This document shows positions 16,404 to 23,117 of a DNA stretch of 33,013 bases, piece by piece. The stretch's first letter is position 1. Each line of letters starts with the position of its first letter. The notes under the pieces are model-generated. The model worked only from the letters and a program-made list of their open reading frames with translations, did not search any database and was not told the DNA's origin. A program made the position numbers and the translations under genes. This DNA is from Acidobacteriota bacterium (GTDB lineage Bacteria > Acidobacteriota > Terriglobia > Terriglobales > Acidobacteriaceae), in NCBI GenBank assembly GCA_013285705.1, contig JABDHA010000034.1:8528-41540 (forward strand). The letters are read 5' to 3'.

Positions 16404-16561
16404 TGTCATTCTGAGCAGAGCGCGAAGCGCGCAGCAAAAGAACCTGCAGCCGCTACAACTCCGGGTGCCCCATCCTTTCGCGCATTATGCGAAAGGTCGG
16501 GAGACTGCGAATCAAATGCCCATCTTCGCGCCTAGGTGCTAGGCGTCAAGGTGGGAAAGCG
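16404..16561. repeat. Module A variant plus two module B hairpins between dnaX and ybaB
   Basis: A module A-like start (GTCATTCTGAGCAGAGCGCGAAG) at 16404 is followed by a first module B at about 16463-16505 with stem CCTTTCGC (16474-16481) and GCGAAAGG (16489-16496). A second module B hairpin lies at 16519-16555: outer stem CCCATCTT / AAGGTGGG and a new inner stem CGCCTAG / CTAGGCG. The elements lie inside a gene pair that is usually an operon, so they may attenuate rather than fully stop read-through. Confidence 0.8.
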
Positions 16562-16588
16562 ATACCATTGGTCCGCTCGGGCCAGTCA

Positions 16589-18661
16589 TCACTTCTTATC
16601 CCGCAAATCCAGCACGCTCCGCACCTCTGCGCTGAACAAGTCCATCGCCTGCTTCACCAGCGGGTTTTCAAGCGCCGCAGCCTGCACCGACCCGCTCGCC
16701 GCGGTGCGCGGCTTGGCATTGGAGCTTGCGGCCGCGCCTTCTCCCGGAACGACGACTAGTTTCTGGGATGCGGCCGCCGCGCGCAAGGCATTCTTCGCAA
16801 TTTTTTCCGCTTCGATATTCATCGTCAGGCTCAGCATCATCTTCTTGATACCAACCTCGACGCGAATCGTATCGCCTTCGAGCGTCCATTTGCCTGCATC
16901 CAGCAGCACCGCAGCCGTATTGTGCCCCTGGTCATTCAGTGCCGTGCATACTGTCTCGCGAATCGCATCGAGCTCAGTCCCTGCCTGCGGCACAGCCTCC
17001 GCGACCGCCTCACCACTTGCTTCTTCAAGTTCGCTTGCTTCTCGAACGTCAAAGACCGGCTCCGTAGCCAGCGCCAGCGCGCCATTCGTCGTTTCCACTG
17101 CCTCGGCCACTCCAACCACCGGAGCCTTCGCCCCTACCGTCTCCACCGCTCGCGCCGTCATTTCCAGCGGAGTCAGCGCACGTGGAGCCGCAACCGGCTC
17201 GGGAGCCGTCATCTCGACGCGCAGCGCTGCAGATGCTTCGACCACCGGCCGCGCCGCTTCGACCACTGGCACCGCAGGTGCCTCGATCACCCCCGCCGTC
17301 GCCTCACCCGTAATCTTCCGGTTCCGATCCGCCTCAAACGGAGAGAACGCAGGCTTCGGCGCTTCAGGAGCACGCGCTGGTTCGCCGGGACGAGCCGTCT
17401 CAGCCGCCCTTACCGGCTCGGAAGCTCGGACAGCCGGAGCCTTCCCCGCAGGCAAAGCCGTTTTCGGCAAAGCGCCACCCCCCAGCCCCGACTTGCCGCC
17501 ACTCGGCAACTGGCTCAGCAACTCCTCTACCGGAATCAGCCGCTGCAGATGCACCAGCTTCACCAGCCCAAGCTCCAGATGAAAACGCTGCTCCTGCCGG
17601 TAATTCAACTCATCGAAGGTCCGCAGCATTACCTGCAGAAACCGCGTCAGGTCTTCTTCTGAGAACAGCACCGCCGACCGCGCCGCGCGCGCCCGCTCAT
17701 CCGCCGAAACCTGCAGCAGTTCCGTACTCTCACCTGCAATCCGCGCCATCAGCACATTCCGCAGGTAGCGGACAAACTGCCGCGCCAGCGCCGCCGGACT
17801 GTTCCCCGCATTCAGCAGCGTATTGATCTCCTCGATCACCGCCGCCGTCTGGTTTTCGCTGATCGCCTCCATCAGCCGCTCAAAGACAGTGTTCGGCACC
17901 GTCCCCATCAGCTCGCGAATCTGCTCCGCATCCAGCTTCGCCTTGCCGTCCACCATCGGAGCCGACGCAATCGCCTGGTCCATGATCGACAGCGCATCTC
18001 TCATCGACCCATCGCCAGCCTCGGCCAGCAGCGCCAGAGCCGCATCGGCGGCCGTGATGTTTTCCTGCCCGGCAATCGTCTTCAATTGCCCCAGGATGTC
18101 GTCGAACTTCACCGCGTGAAAGCTGAAGTGCTGGCACCGCGACCGGATCGTCTGCGGAAAGTCCTCCGGCTGCGTCGTCGCCATCATAAAAACGACGTGA
18201 TCCGGTGGCTCCTCCAATGTCTTCAGCAGAGCATTGAAGGCAGCATCCGTAATCTGGTGCGCCTCGTCCAGAATGTAGATCTTGTACCGGTCCCGCGCCG
18301 GACGGTACCGCGCCGCATCCCGAAGCTCGCGAATCTCATCGATGCCGCGGTTGGTGGCCGCGTCAATCTCGATCACGTCCACCGCATTGCCCGCACGAAT
18401 CTCCGTGCACGAATCGCACACCCCGCACGGCTCCGGCGTCGGCCGCTCGGCTGACCCGATCTCCGTCCGGCAATTCAGCGCCATCGCCAGAATGCGTGCA
18501 ATGGTCGTCTTTCCAATGCCGCGATGCCCGCTAAAGATATATCCATGCGCAATCCGCCCCTGCTCCAAAGCATTGAGCAGCGTGCGCGTCACATGCTCCT
18601 GGCCCACTACGTCCCCAAACCGTTGCGGACGGTACTTCCTCGCTAAAACCTGATACGCCAT
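16589..18661 (-). CDS. dnaX: DNA polymerase III subunit tau (DnaX)
   Basis: This 690-residue protein is the clamp-loader ATPase subunit of the replicative polymerase. Its start MAYQVLARKYRPQRFGDVVG is family-typical, so ATG 18661 is chosen over an upstream ATG at 18709. Walker A GHRGIGKT is at 45-52, zinc cysteines are C63, C78, C81 and C84, Walker B is YILDEAH with D131-E132, and the SRC motif is at 173-175. The clamp-loader collar continues to about 390. An Ala/Pro/Glu-rich low-complexity tract spans about 400-570, followed by a conserved C-terminal domain that should bind the polymerase. No programmed frameshift site for a short gamma form was recognised at the usual place. It is first in the dnaX-ybaB order. 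The Shine-Dalgarno sequence is weak. Confidence 0.97.
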   Translation of the reverse strand: MAYQVLARKYRPQRFGDVVGQEHVTRTLLNALEQGRIAHGYIFSGHRGIGKTTIARILAMALNCRTEIGSAERPTPEPCGVCDSCTEIRAGNAVDVIEIDAATNRGIDEIRELRDAARYRPARDRYKIYILDEAHQITDAAFNALLKTLEEPPDHVVFMMATTQPEDFPQTIRSRCQHFSFHAVKFDDILGQLKTIAGQENITAADAALALLAEAGDGSMRDALSIMDQAIASAPMVDGKAKLDAEQIRELMGTVPNTVFERLMEAISENQTAAVIEEINTLLNAGNSPAALARQFVRYLRNVLMARIAGESTELLQVSADERARAARSAVLFSEEDLTRFLQVMLRTFDELNYRQEQRFHLELGLVKLVHLQRLIPVEELLSQLPSGGKSGLGGGALPKTALPAGKAPAVRASEPVRAAETARPGEPARAPEAPKPAFSPFEADRNRKITGEATAGVIEAPAVPVVEAARPVVEASAALRVEMTAPEPVAAPRALTPLEMTARAVETVGAKAPVVGVAEAVETTNGALALATEPVFDVREASELEEASGEAVAEAVPQAGTELDAIRETVCTALNDQGHNTAAVLLDAGKWTLEGDTIRVEVGIKKMMLSLTMNIEAEKIAKNALRAAAASQKLVVVPGEGAAASSNAKPRTAASGSVQAAALENPLVKQAMDLFSAEVRSVLDLRDKK

Positions 18662-18737
18662 GATTGATCCGAAAACTCGATTGTAATGCGGGACTGGCCG
18701 TCCAGGCACACGCGCCTTCGGCGCCTCAAATAGTAAG

Positions 18738-18892
18738 GTAGGTCAGGGCTTTAGCCCTGACACTAAGTTTTCCCTAAAAGTTGTCATCCTGAGCGAAGCG
18801 AAGGACCTGCTTTTCTCTGGGAGAAGCACGAAAAGGGGTGTCCCATCTTCGGCGCGCGCATTTCGCGCCTAAGGTGGGAAAGCACGATCCTT
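18738..18892. repeat. Composite repeat C-A-B
   Basis: All three modules occur in order. Module C is a perfect palindrome with arms GTCAGGGCT and AGCCCTGAC around TT (18742-18761). Module A starts with GTCATCCTGAGCGAAGCGAAGG at 18783. Module B (18836-18884) has outer stem CCCATCTT / AAGGTGGG and inner stem GGCGCG / CGCGCC. It lies between the start of dnaX and the end of the histidine phosphatase gene, both on the minus strand. A conserved linker ending AGCACGAAAAGGGG joins A and B. Confidence 0.85.
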
Positions 18893-18943
18893 TCCCGAAA
18901 TAAAATCGTCATTCTGAGCAAAATGACGAAAGGAAACCGCAAC

Positions 18944-19558
18944 CTACTGCGGACAGTGATCGCTCAACGAACCATCCAGATGCTCGTGATCCACCGTAAA
19001 AGTCAATTCCGGTTTCCCGCGCGTTTGCGTGATCTTAAAGATATAAATCCGGTCGTAATCGTCATTCGGCCAAGCCGGAACAACCGACGGATCCTTCCCA
19101 TAGCTCTTCACCATCTCCTTTGCGAACTGGTTGAGCTTCGCATGCTCCCACGCAACAAAGATCAGCGCATGCGCATTGGCTGGCTGGGTCAACTCTTTTT
19201 GCAACCCCGCAATATCCGTTAACCCAATCTGCGCATTCACCGGCATCCCCAGTTGAATCGCCGTCGGCTCAATCGTAATCAGCGGACGAACATAGGAATA
19301 CATCGTATTGCTGTGGTCGCTCACCTGCTCCGCTGGATTCGGCGCATAGATTAGGTCCGGCTTGCCATAGCGGGCCAGCACCTTTGGCAGCGCGAGGGCC
19401 CGGTTCAGGCCCTTGCACGTCAGCTGCCCCAGCCCCGTCGGAGGTTTCTCCCCATGCCGGACGGCCACAATCGTCTCCACCTGTGCCCCGGCAACCGCGC
19501 CGCCGAGGCCAAAAAACGCGGCAAAAACCACCCCCATCGTCACGCGACTTGACTTCAC
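18944..19558 (-). CDS. Exported histidine phosphatase-family protein
   Basis: The protein is 204 residues from the preferred GTG start at 19558. That start has GGAGG seven bases upstream and opens directly into a signal peptide (KSSRVTMGVVFAAFFGLGGAVAGAQ). An in-frame ATG at 19576 would add six residues but lacks a ribosome site. The catalytic RHG motif of the histidine phosphatase superfamily is visible in IVAVRHGEKP, about 10 residues after the signal peptide. The sequence then continues TCKGLNRALALPKVLARYG, as in branch members that include SixA-like and lipid phosphatases, and a late VDHEHLDGSL supplies further His. It probably acts in the periplasm. Substrate is unknown. No operon partner is visible; both flanks are repeat-filled. 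Confidence 0.82.
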   Translation of the reverse strand: MKSSRVTMGVVFAAFFGLGGAVAGAQVETIVAVRHGEKPPTGLGQLTCKGLNRALALPKVLARYGKPDLIYAPNPAEQVSDHSNTMYSYVRPLITIEPTAIQLGMPVNAQIGLTDIAGLQKELTQPANAHALIFVAWEHAKLNQFAKEMVKSYGKDPSVVPAWPNDDYDRIYIFKITQTRGKPELTFTVDHEHLDGSLSDHCPQ

Positions 19559-19631
19559 GAGCCATCCTCCATCCATCGATAAAGTTTAGTCTTCCGGGTT
19601 CATCGATTTCGTGGAACTCGTCATCCGGACA

Positions 19632-19770
19632 CAAAAGCCCAGTTTTCCCCAAAGATGTCATCCTGAGCTTGCCGAAGGATCTGTTTTCCTAAGCAGGAGC
19701 ACGAAAAGGGGTGCCCCATCTTCGGCGCGCGCGTTTCGCGCCTAAGGTGGGAAAGCACGATCCCTCCCTG
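19632..19770. repeat. Composite repeat A-B, divergent gap 19559-19861
   Basis: A conserved lead-in (AAAAGCCCAGTTTTCCCC) precedes module A (GTCATCCTGAGCTTGCCGAAGG at 19656). Module B follows at 19709-19758 with inner stem GGCGCG / CGCGCC. The repeat occupies most of the roughly 300-base gap between the leftward phosphatase gene and the rightward membrane protein gene. The remaining 90 bases before 19862 must hold the rightward promoter, but no clear elements were recognised. Confidence 0.82.
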
Positions 19771-19861
19771 AAATCCGCTTTTCCTGGCAAAAGCACAAAT
19801 TAGGCTCCTTCATTTTGTAATTTGGTGCAGGCGATGCAAGCAGGCGTCTGCTATCTTGCGC

Positions 19862-20686
19862 ATGGGCACATTCATGAGCAGAAACACGCTTCTGGTCGTC
19901 CTGACCGCGACGGGTTCAGCATTGTGCTGGTGGCCTGTAATCATGCAGCCCAATCTTGATCCCCCCTCTTGGTGGTTTCCCTTAGCATTGGTCGCACTCG
20001 GGACCGCCCTTTCCACAACCTTGTCCGACGAAGGCTGGCTGCAATTTATGATCGCCTCTATCGTCGGCAGCTTTGTCGGAATTTGCTGCGGCTTCTGGAT
20101 CTGGTGGCCCACTGACGGGATCGAGGCATCCTATGTGCCACTGGTAGTGGGCGAGGCCATGCTGAGTGTCGTCCTGGTCTCGGTTGTGTCGCTTCTCGCG
20201 GGTCTCATCCTGCGCAGTTGGCCGGTATGGATTGAAAAGCGCCGACAGGCCATCTGGCTCTTATTCCTCTGCGGGGTTATATTGGGTCCGGTCACGGTCG
20301 CCTTGACGCCCCCACTCGTTGCCTTCAGGATAGCCCGCAACGATCGGCTGGCCGCAGAGAGAATCCAGTCATTGAACCATGCCGTGGAACAGACAATCGC
20401 CGAAGCTGACGGTCCCGCCCGTATCTGCGATGGGCAGGCCCTGAGACAGCATTATTCCGGCCCGCCACTGAGAGAGACCGACTGGCGCTATCTTGCCGCA
20501 AACTCCGTCAAGGAGGACGGCTACTTCTTCTGGATCAACTGCCACGACAAGAATGGGTATTCGATTGATGCCCAACCGGCCAGAGAAAAGGGCGATGGTA
20601 CGCGCCACTTCTACGCCGGAAAGTGGGGCGTAGCCGGATGTGGCATCAGAGAAGATCGTGCACACTGCGTGCCCGGCACGAAATAA
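19862..20686 (+). CDS. Five-helix membrane protein with cysteine-containing C-terminal domain, unknown function
   Basis: I do not recognise the family. The 274-residue protein has hydrophobic segments near residues 8-28, 38-56, 64-86, 95-120 and 132-156, followed by a hydrophilic region of about 115 residues. With five helices the C-terminal part may face the periplasm. That part contains four cysteines (in RICDGQ, INCHDKNG, GCGIRED and AHCVPG), possibly two disulfides. Tryptophan-rich patches (CWWP, PSWWF, WIWWPTDG) border the helices. ATG 19862 is chosen over an in-frame TTG two codons upstream and an ATG at 19874; none has a convincing ribosome site, so the start is uncertain. Repeats flank it on both sides and it has no visible operon partner. 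Confidence 0.72.
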   Translation: MGTFMSRNTLLVVLTATGSALCWWPVIMQPNLDPPSWWFPLALVALGTALSTTLSDEGWLQFMIASIVGSFVGICCGFWIWWPTDGIEASYVPLVVGEAMLSVVLVSVVSLLAGLILRSWPVWIEKRRQAIWLLFLCGVILGPVTVALTPPLVAFRIARNDRLAAERIQSLNHAVEQTIAEADGPARICDGQALRQHYSGPPLRETDWRYLAANSVKEDGYFFWINCHDKNGYSIDAQPAREKGDGTRHFYAGKWGVAGCGIREDRAHCVPGTK

Positions 20687-20710
20687 CCTCAGCGTGAATG
20701 CGAGAATAGC

Positions 20711-21018
20711 AGTAGGTCAGCGCGTCAGCCCCAACAAAAGCCCAATCCTCCCAAAGTTGTCATCCTGACCCTGAGTAAAACGAAGGGGAAGGATCTGCTT
20801 TTCCCTCAGCAGAAGCACGAAAAAAGGGTGCCCCATCTTCGGCGCGCGCATTTCGCGCCTAAGGTGGGAAAGCACGATCCCTCCCCGAAAATAACAATTG
20901 TCATCCTGAGCGAAACGAAGGATCCGCTTTCCCTCAGCAGAAGCACGAAAAGGGGTGCCCCATCTTCGGCGCGCGCGTTTCGCGCCTAAGGTGGGAAAGC
21001 ACGATCCCTCCCCGAAAA
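20711..21018. repeat. Tandem pair of composite repeats in a 409-base gap
   Basis: The gap 20687-21095 is almost wholly repeat. A partial module C (GTAGGTCAGCGCGTCAGCCCC) starts at 20711. First copy: A at 20758 with an internal insertion, B hairpin at 20832-20868. Second copy: A at 20900, B hairpin at about 20960-20997. The two copies share the linker CCCTCAGCAGAAGCACGAAAA and the tail GGGAAAGCACGATCCCTCCCCG, showing recent duplication. The inner stem is GGCGCG / CGCGCC in both. The last 77 bases contain the ribosome site of the next gene. Confidence 0.88.
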
Positions 21019-21095
21019 CCCCTGAACGATTTGTCACCCTGCAATCTTCTATTCACATTTGCGAATTAAGCTAAGCCTCTCGCAAGGAGCAAGGA

Positions 21096-21329
21096 ATGAC
21101 CACAGACACGCAAGAGCTCGACCAGTTACAAGCCAACTACAAGGTAGCCGTAGAAGCATGGATCGCCGCCATCCGCAACGAAGAGACGCTGGCCTCCGGA
21201 GATCACACCGTCGCCGAAGTCGACAAGTGGGAAGCCGCTCACTTTCAGGAAGAAGAAGCCCGCGACAAAGCCAAAGAAGCAAAGAGCGACTACGAAGACG
21301 CGCTCCGCGAAAAATTCTTCGGTTTCTGA
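21096..21329 (+). CDS. Small acidic, probably coiled-coil protein, unknown function
   Basis: This 77-residue protein was accepted as real because ATG 21096 has a strong AAGGAG eight bases upstream and the composition is protein-like. It is rich in Glu, Asp, Lys and Ala, with no hydrophobic segment and no cysteine. Heptad-like patterns run through LDQLQANYKVAVEAWIAAI and the stretch from residue 40 to 70 (EVDKWEAAHFQEEEARDKAKE). It ends REKFFGF. A cytoplasmic helical protein is expected. It stands alone between the tandem repeats and a converging gene. No family recognised. Confidence 0.75.
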   Translation: MTTDTQELDQLQANYKVAVEAWIAAIRNEETLASGDHTVAEVDKWEAAHFQEEEARDKAKEAKSDYEDALREKFFGF

Positions 21330-21350
21330 CGAGGCTGCCTTTCTCTGAAA

Positions 21351-21378
21351 TCCGTCATCCTGAGCGGAGCGAAGGACA
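21351..21378. repeat. Solitary module A
   Basis: GTCATCCTGAGCGGAGCGAAGG occurs here without module B, in the 95-base gap between two converging genes. It shows that module A can exist independently of the hairpin module. Confidence 0.7.
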
Positions 21379-21424
21379 GCCAGCAATCTCCCCCAAAGTC
21401 GTTCTTTGTCTCTATCAAACTGCG

Positions 21425-22048
21425 CTAGGTAATCTGGATCATCAGCTCCAGGCCGCTTGGAAGGGTGATCTTCTGCCGCCCACGAAAAGCAGTCGTACCC
21501 AATCCTGCCGCACCACCGGTGATCGTGCCGATTGCCGCCCCTTCACCGCCTCCGAAAACAGCTCCCAGCAGCGCTCCCGCCCCTGCGCCGAATCCGGAGC
21601 TCAACAGCGCCGATCTTCCACGCCCGCCGGAAAGAATGGCGCCTTCCACGTCGACCGACTCGCGCGATGGTGGGTGATAGAGCTTGATAATCTCCGCATG
21701 GATGCGGGCCGTACGCCCGTCGGGCATGATCAGTCGATCGAATCCTAATACCATCTCCGTGTGGCCCGTGAGCCGTCCGGACATATCAATCGACACGATA
21801 TGGCCATAAACACGCGCCCCTTGATACTCGCCTTGTGTCAGTACTGTGGCACTGAAAGGGTCGCCTACCTGCGAATCGACACTCGTTAAGGTATCGTCCA
21901 GGCGAAGACGCAGAGCAACATCCTGCGGAATGGTGAACCCGGATGCGAATGCCAGAGCCGGAGCGGTGAAAGTGAGGATGGATAAGAGAAGCATCGAGAG
22001 TACAGCTTTAAGAGAAACGAGAGACTGCCGCTGCGCCAGTGGCTTCAC
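21425..22048 (-). CDS. Exported glycine-zipper protein
   Basis: This 207-residue protein has a signal peptide (hydrophobic core about residues 13-35, ending ALAFASG), a beta-rich middle with FTIPQDVALRLRLDDTLTS and GDPFSATVLTQGEYQGA, and a glycine-zipper segment at about 150-185 (GFGAGAGALLGAVFGGG, GAAIGTITGGAAGLGT). It ends in a strand region KITLPSGLELMIQIT. Glycine-zipper proteins insert in or associate with the outer membrane, though the exact role here is unknown. The start is GTG 22048, with AAAGGA eight bases upstream. It converges with the 77-residue gene and stands alone. The middle region resembles secreted proteins that quote a V[KR]L.LDD pattern; no enzymatic motif is seen. Confidence 0.8.
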   Translation of the reverse strand: MKPLAQRQSLVSLKAVLSMLLLSILTFTAPALAFASGFTIPQDVALRLRLDDTLTSVDSQVGDPFSATVLTQGEYQGARVYGHIVSIDMSGRLTGHTEMVLGFDRLIMPDGRTARIHAEIIKLYHPPSRESVDVEGAILSGGRGRSALLSSGFGAGAGALLGAVFGGGEGAAIGTITGGAAGLGTTAFRGRQKITLPSGLELMIQIT

Positions 22049-22352
22049 AAGAATTGTCCTTTCCTATCTTGTAACTGCAACATCGTCGACAAATGCTTCG
22101 ATATTCTGGCAGACCATCGCCTAAGTCAACAGTTATTGCGCTGCTTTTTCTATCGCAACTCCGGCCGGCAACGTTTGTCTTCGATCTTTGAAGAGGCACG
22201 CACAAAATCAGCGCGGCTTTAGCCGTCGAGGGATGGTTTCGGACTTTTTCCCCTCACGACAACAAACACTGTCCTGAATTTCTTTGCTCTGCTACGCCAC
22301 AAACAGTAAGCTATACACACCCTCAAACAAGAAATGAATTTCCGGCCTTCAG
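22049..22352. other. Divergent gap of 304 bases; contains one module C palindrome
   Basis: No gene is seen. The only repeat is module C at about 22208-22236, with core CGGCT-TT-AGCCG (22214-22225), a different outer sequence from the copy at 18742 but the same GGCTTTAGCC centre. Promoters for both flanking genes must lie here; none is clear enough to call. Confidence 0.5.
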
Positions 22353-22676
22353 ATGATCACTAAGCCCAGGTACAGGCTGCTGCTCCTGTCCATCCCTCTT
22401 CTTGTCGCCGCTGGAGCCGCTTGTGCCTCCGATCCCGAGATCGTGGTCCCCAGTAATTTCCATGGCCAGGTGCACATTGCCTTCTGCTCCGATCGAGGAT
22501 CGAGCACACCCATTCTCATCGATCAAACGGGTCAGGGAAATTCGGCCTTGTGTCAGAAATCGCTGACAAAATTCGCTCTGAAGCGGGCAAATGGAGAGTC
22601 CCTGGCTGCGCCAGAGATGCAACTCGTCACCACTGGAGACGGCATCGTCGTAGGCGCAAACTTCAGCGTCAAATAG
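22353..22676 (+). CDS. Small secreted protein, unknown function
   Basis: This 107-residue protein has an N-terminal signal peptide: basic start KPRYR, hydrophobic core LLLLSIPLLVAAGAA, and a likely signal peptidase I site after ACA. A lipoprotein box is not convincing because the residue three before Cys is Gly. The mature part of about 80 residues is beta-like and contains two cysteines (FCSDRG and ALCQKS) that could form a disulfide. I do not recognise a family. ATG 22353 lacks a strong ribosome site. It is followed 50 bases later by the small basic protein gene on the same strand. Confidence 0.65.
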   Translation: MITKPRYRLLLLSIPLLVAAGAACASDPEIVVPSNFHGQVHIAFCSDRGSSTPILIDQTGQGNSALCQKSLTKFALKRANGESLAAPEMQLVTTGDGIVVGANFSVK

Positions 22677-22726
22677 CCGAAATTTTGGTATTTCCATAGT
22701 CCTGAGTACGGCGGTAAACTGAGTGC

Positions 22727-22864
22727 ATGGGAAACAAAGATAAAGGCAAGCGCGAAACGAAGAAGCCCTCAAAGAAGCCGTCTAAAACCGCACCTGTGCG
22801 CAAACGCGAAGACTTTAATCAGGTGACTGCGCGGATCGTCAGGGAAAATCCAGAAAAGCCTTAA
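22727..22864 (+). CDS. Small basic protein of 45 residues with a KREDFNQ.TARIVRE ending
   Basis: This short reading frame begins MGNKDKGKRETKKPSKKPSK and ends KREDFNQVTARIVRENPEKP before TAA. The N-terminal half is lysine-rich and probably unstructured. The C-terminal EDFNQ..ARIVRE pattern resembles, from memory, a small conserved family seen in many soil bacteria (REDFNQAAARIVREA type), which is why I accept it. No function is established. It lies 50 bases downstream of the secreted protein gene and is followed by a strong hairpin at 22985. No strong Shine-Dalgarno sequence precedes ATG 22727. Confidence 0.7.
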   Translation: MGNKDKGKRETKKPSKKPSKTAPVRKREDFNQVTARIVRENPEKP

Positions 22865-22984
22865 ACCATTGTCAATCCCTTCCATGAAATTTATTTAGCA
22901 ACTCGCTCATTCTAAAGCGTATTTTCGGGCTGTCTTCTGGCAGATCATTTCCCCGAAACTGCTAAAATAGAAACAGGACACAGA

Positions 22985-23024
22985 AAAGCCCGCCGGGGAG
23001 AAATCCACGGCGGGCTTTCTTATT
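22985..23024 (+). terminator. Rho-independent terminator
   Basis: A perfect 10-bp stem, AAAGCCCGCC (22985-22994) pairing with GGCGGGCTTT (23009-23018), has a 14-base loop and a T-rich tail TTTCTTATT. It reads well on the plus strand, downstream of the small basic protein gene. A TAAAAT hexamer at 22963-22968 lies just upstream, so a very short transcript ending here is also conceivable. The rest of the gap 22865-23117 shows nothing else. Confidence 0.75.
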
Positions 23025-23117
23025 AGGAAGAACAGAGAGGCAGCTGACAAAACCTTAAAATGCAGCCAACTCCCTGTCTTTGCAGGAATTTATCAAAAAA
23101 CACCCCAGGGGGAGGGC

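Noticed and set aside
16536..17582. 348-residue Ser/Ala-rich plus-strand frame
   Set aside because: It is the shadow of the Ala/Pro-rich tract of dnaX and has only low-complexity composition.
16589..18661. Programmed frameshift for a short DnaX (gamma) form
   Set aside because: The only A-run noticed (complement of the T-run near 16792) is close to the C-terminus, not after the ATPase domain, and has no following structure that I can support.
18710..21018. Possible CRISPR array in the repeat-rich region
   Set aside because: Repeats are long, hairpin-forming and irregularly spaced with genes between them; there are no short unique spacers and no cas genes.
22323..22772. 149-residue minus-strand frame
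   Set aside because: It is antisense to the secreted protein with a good signal peptide and to the 45-residue frame, and has no ribosome site or recognisable domain.
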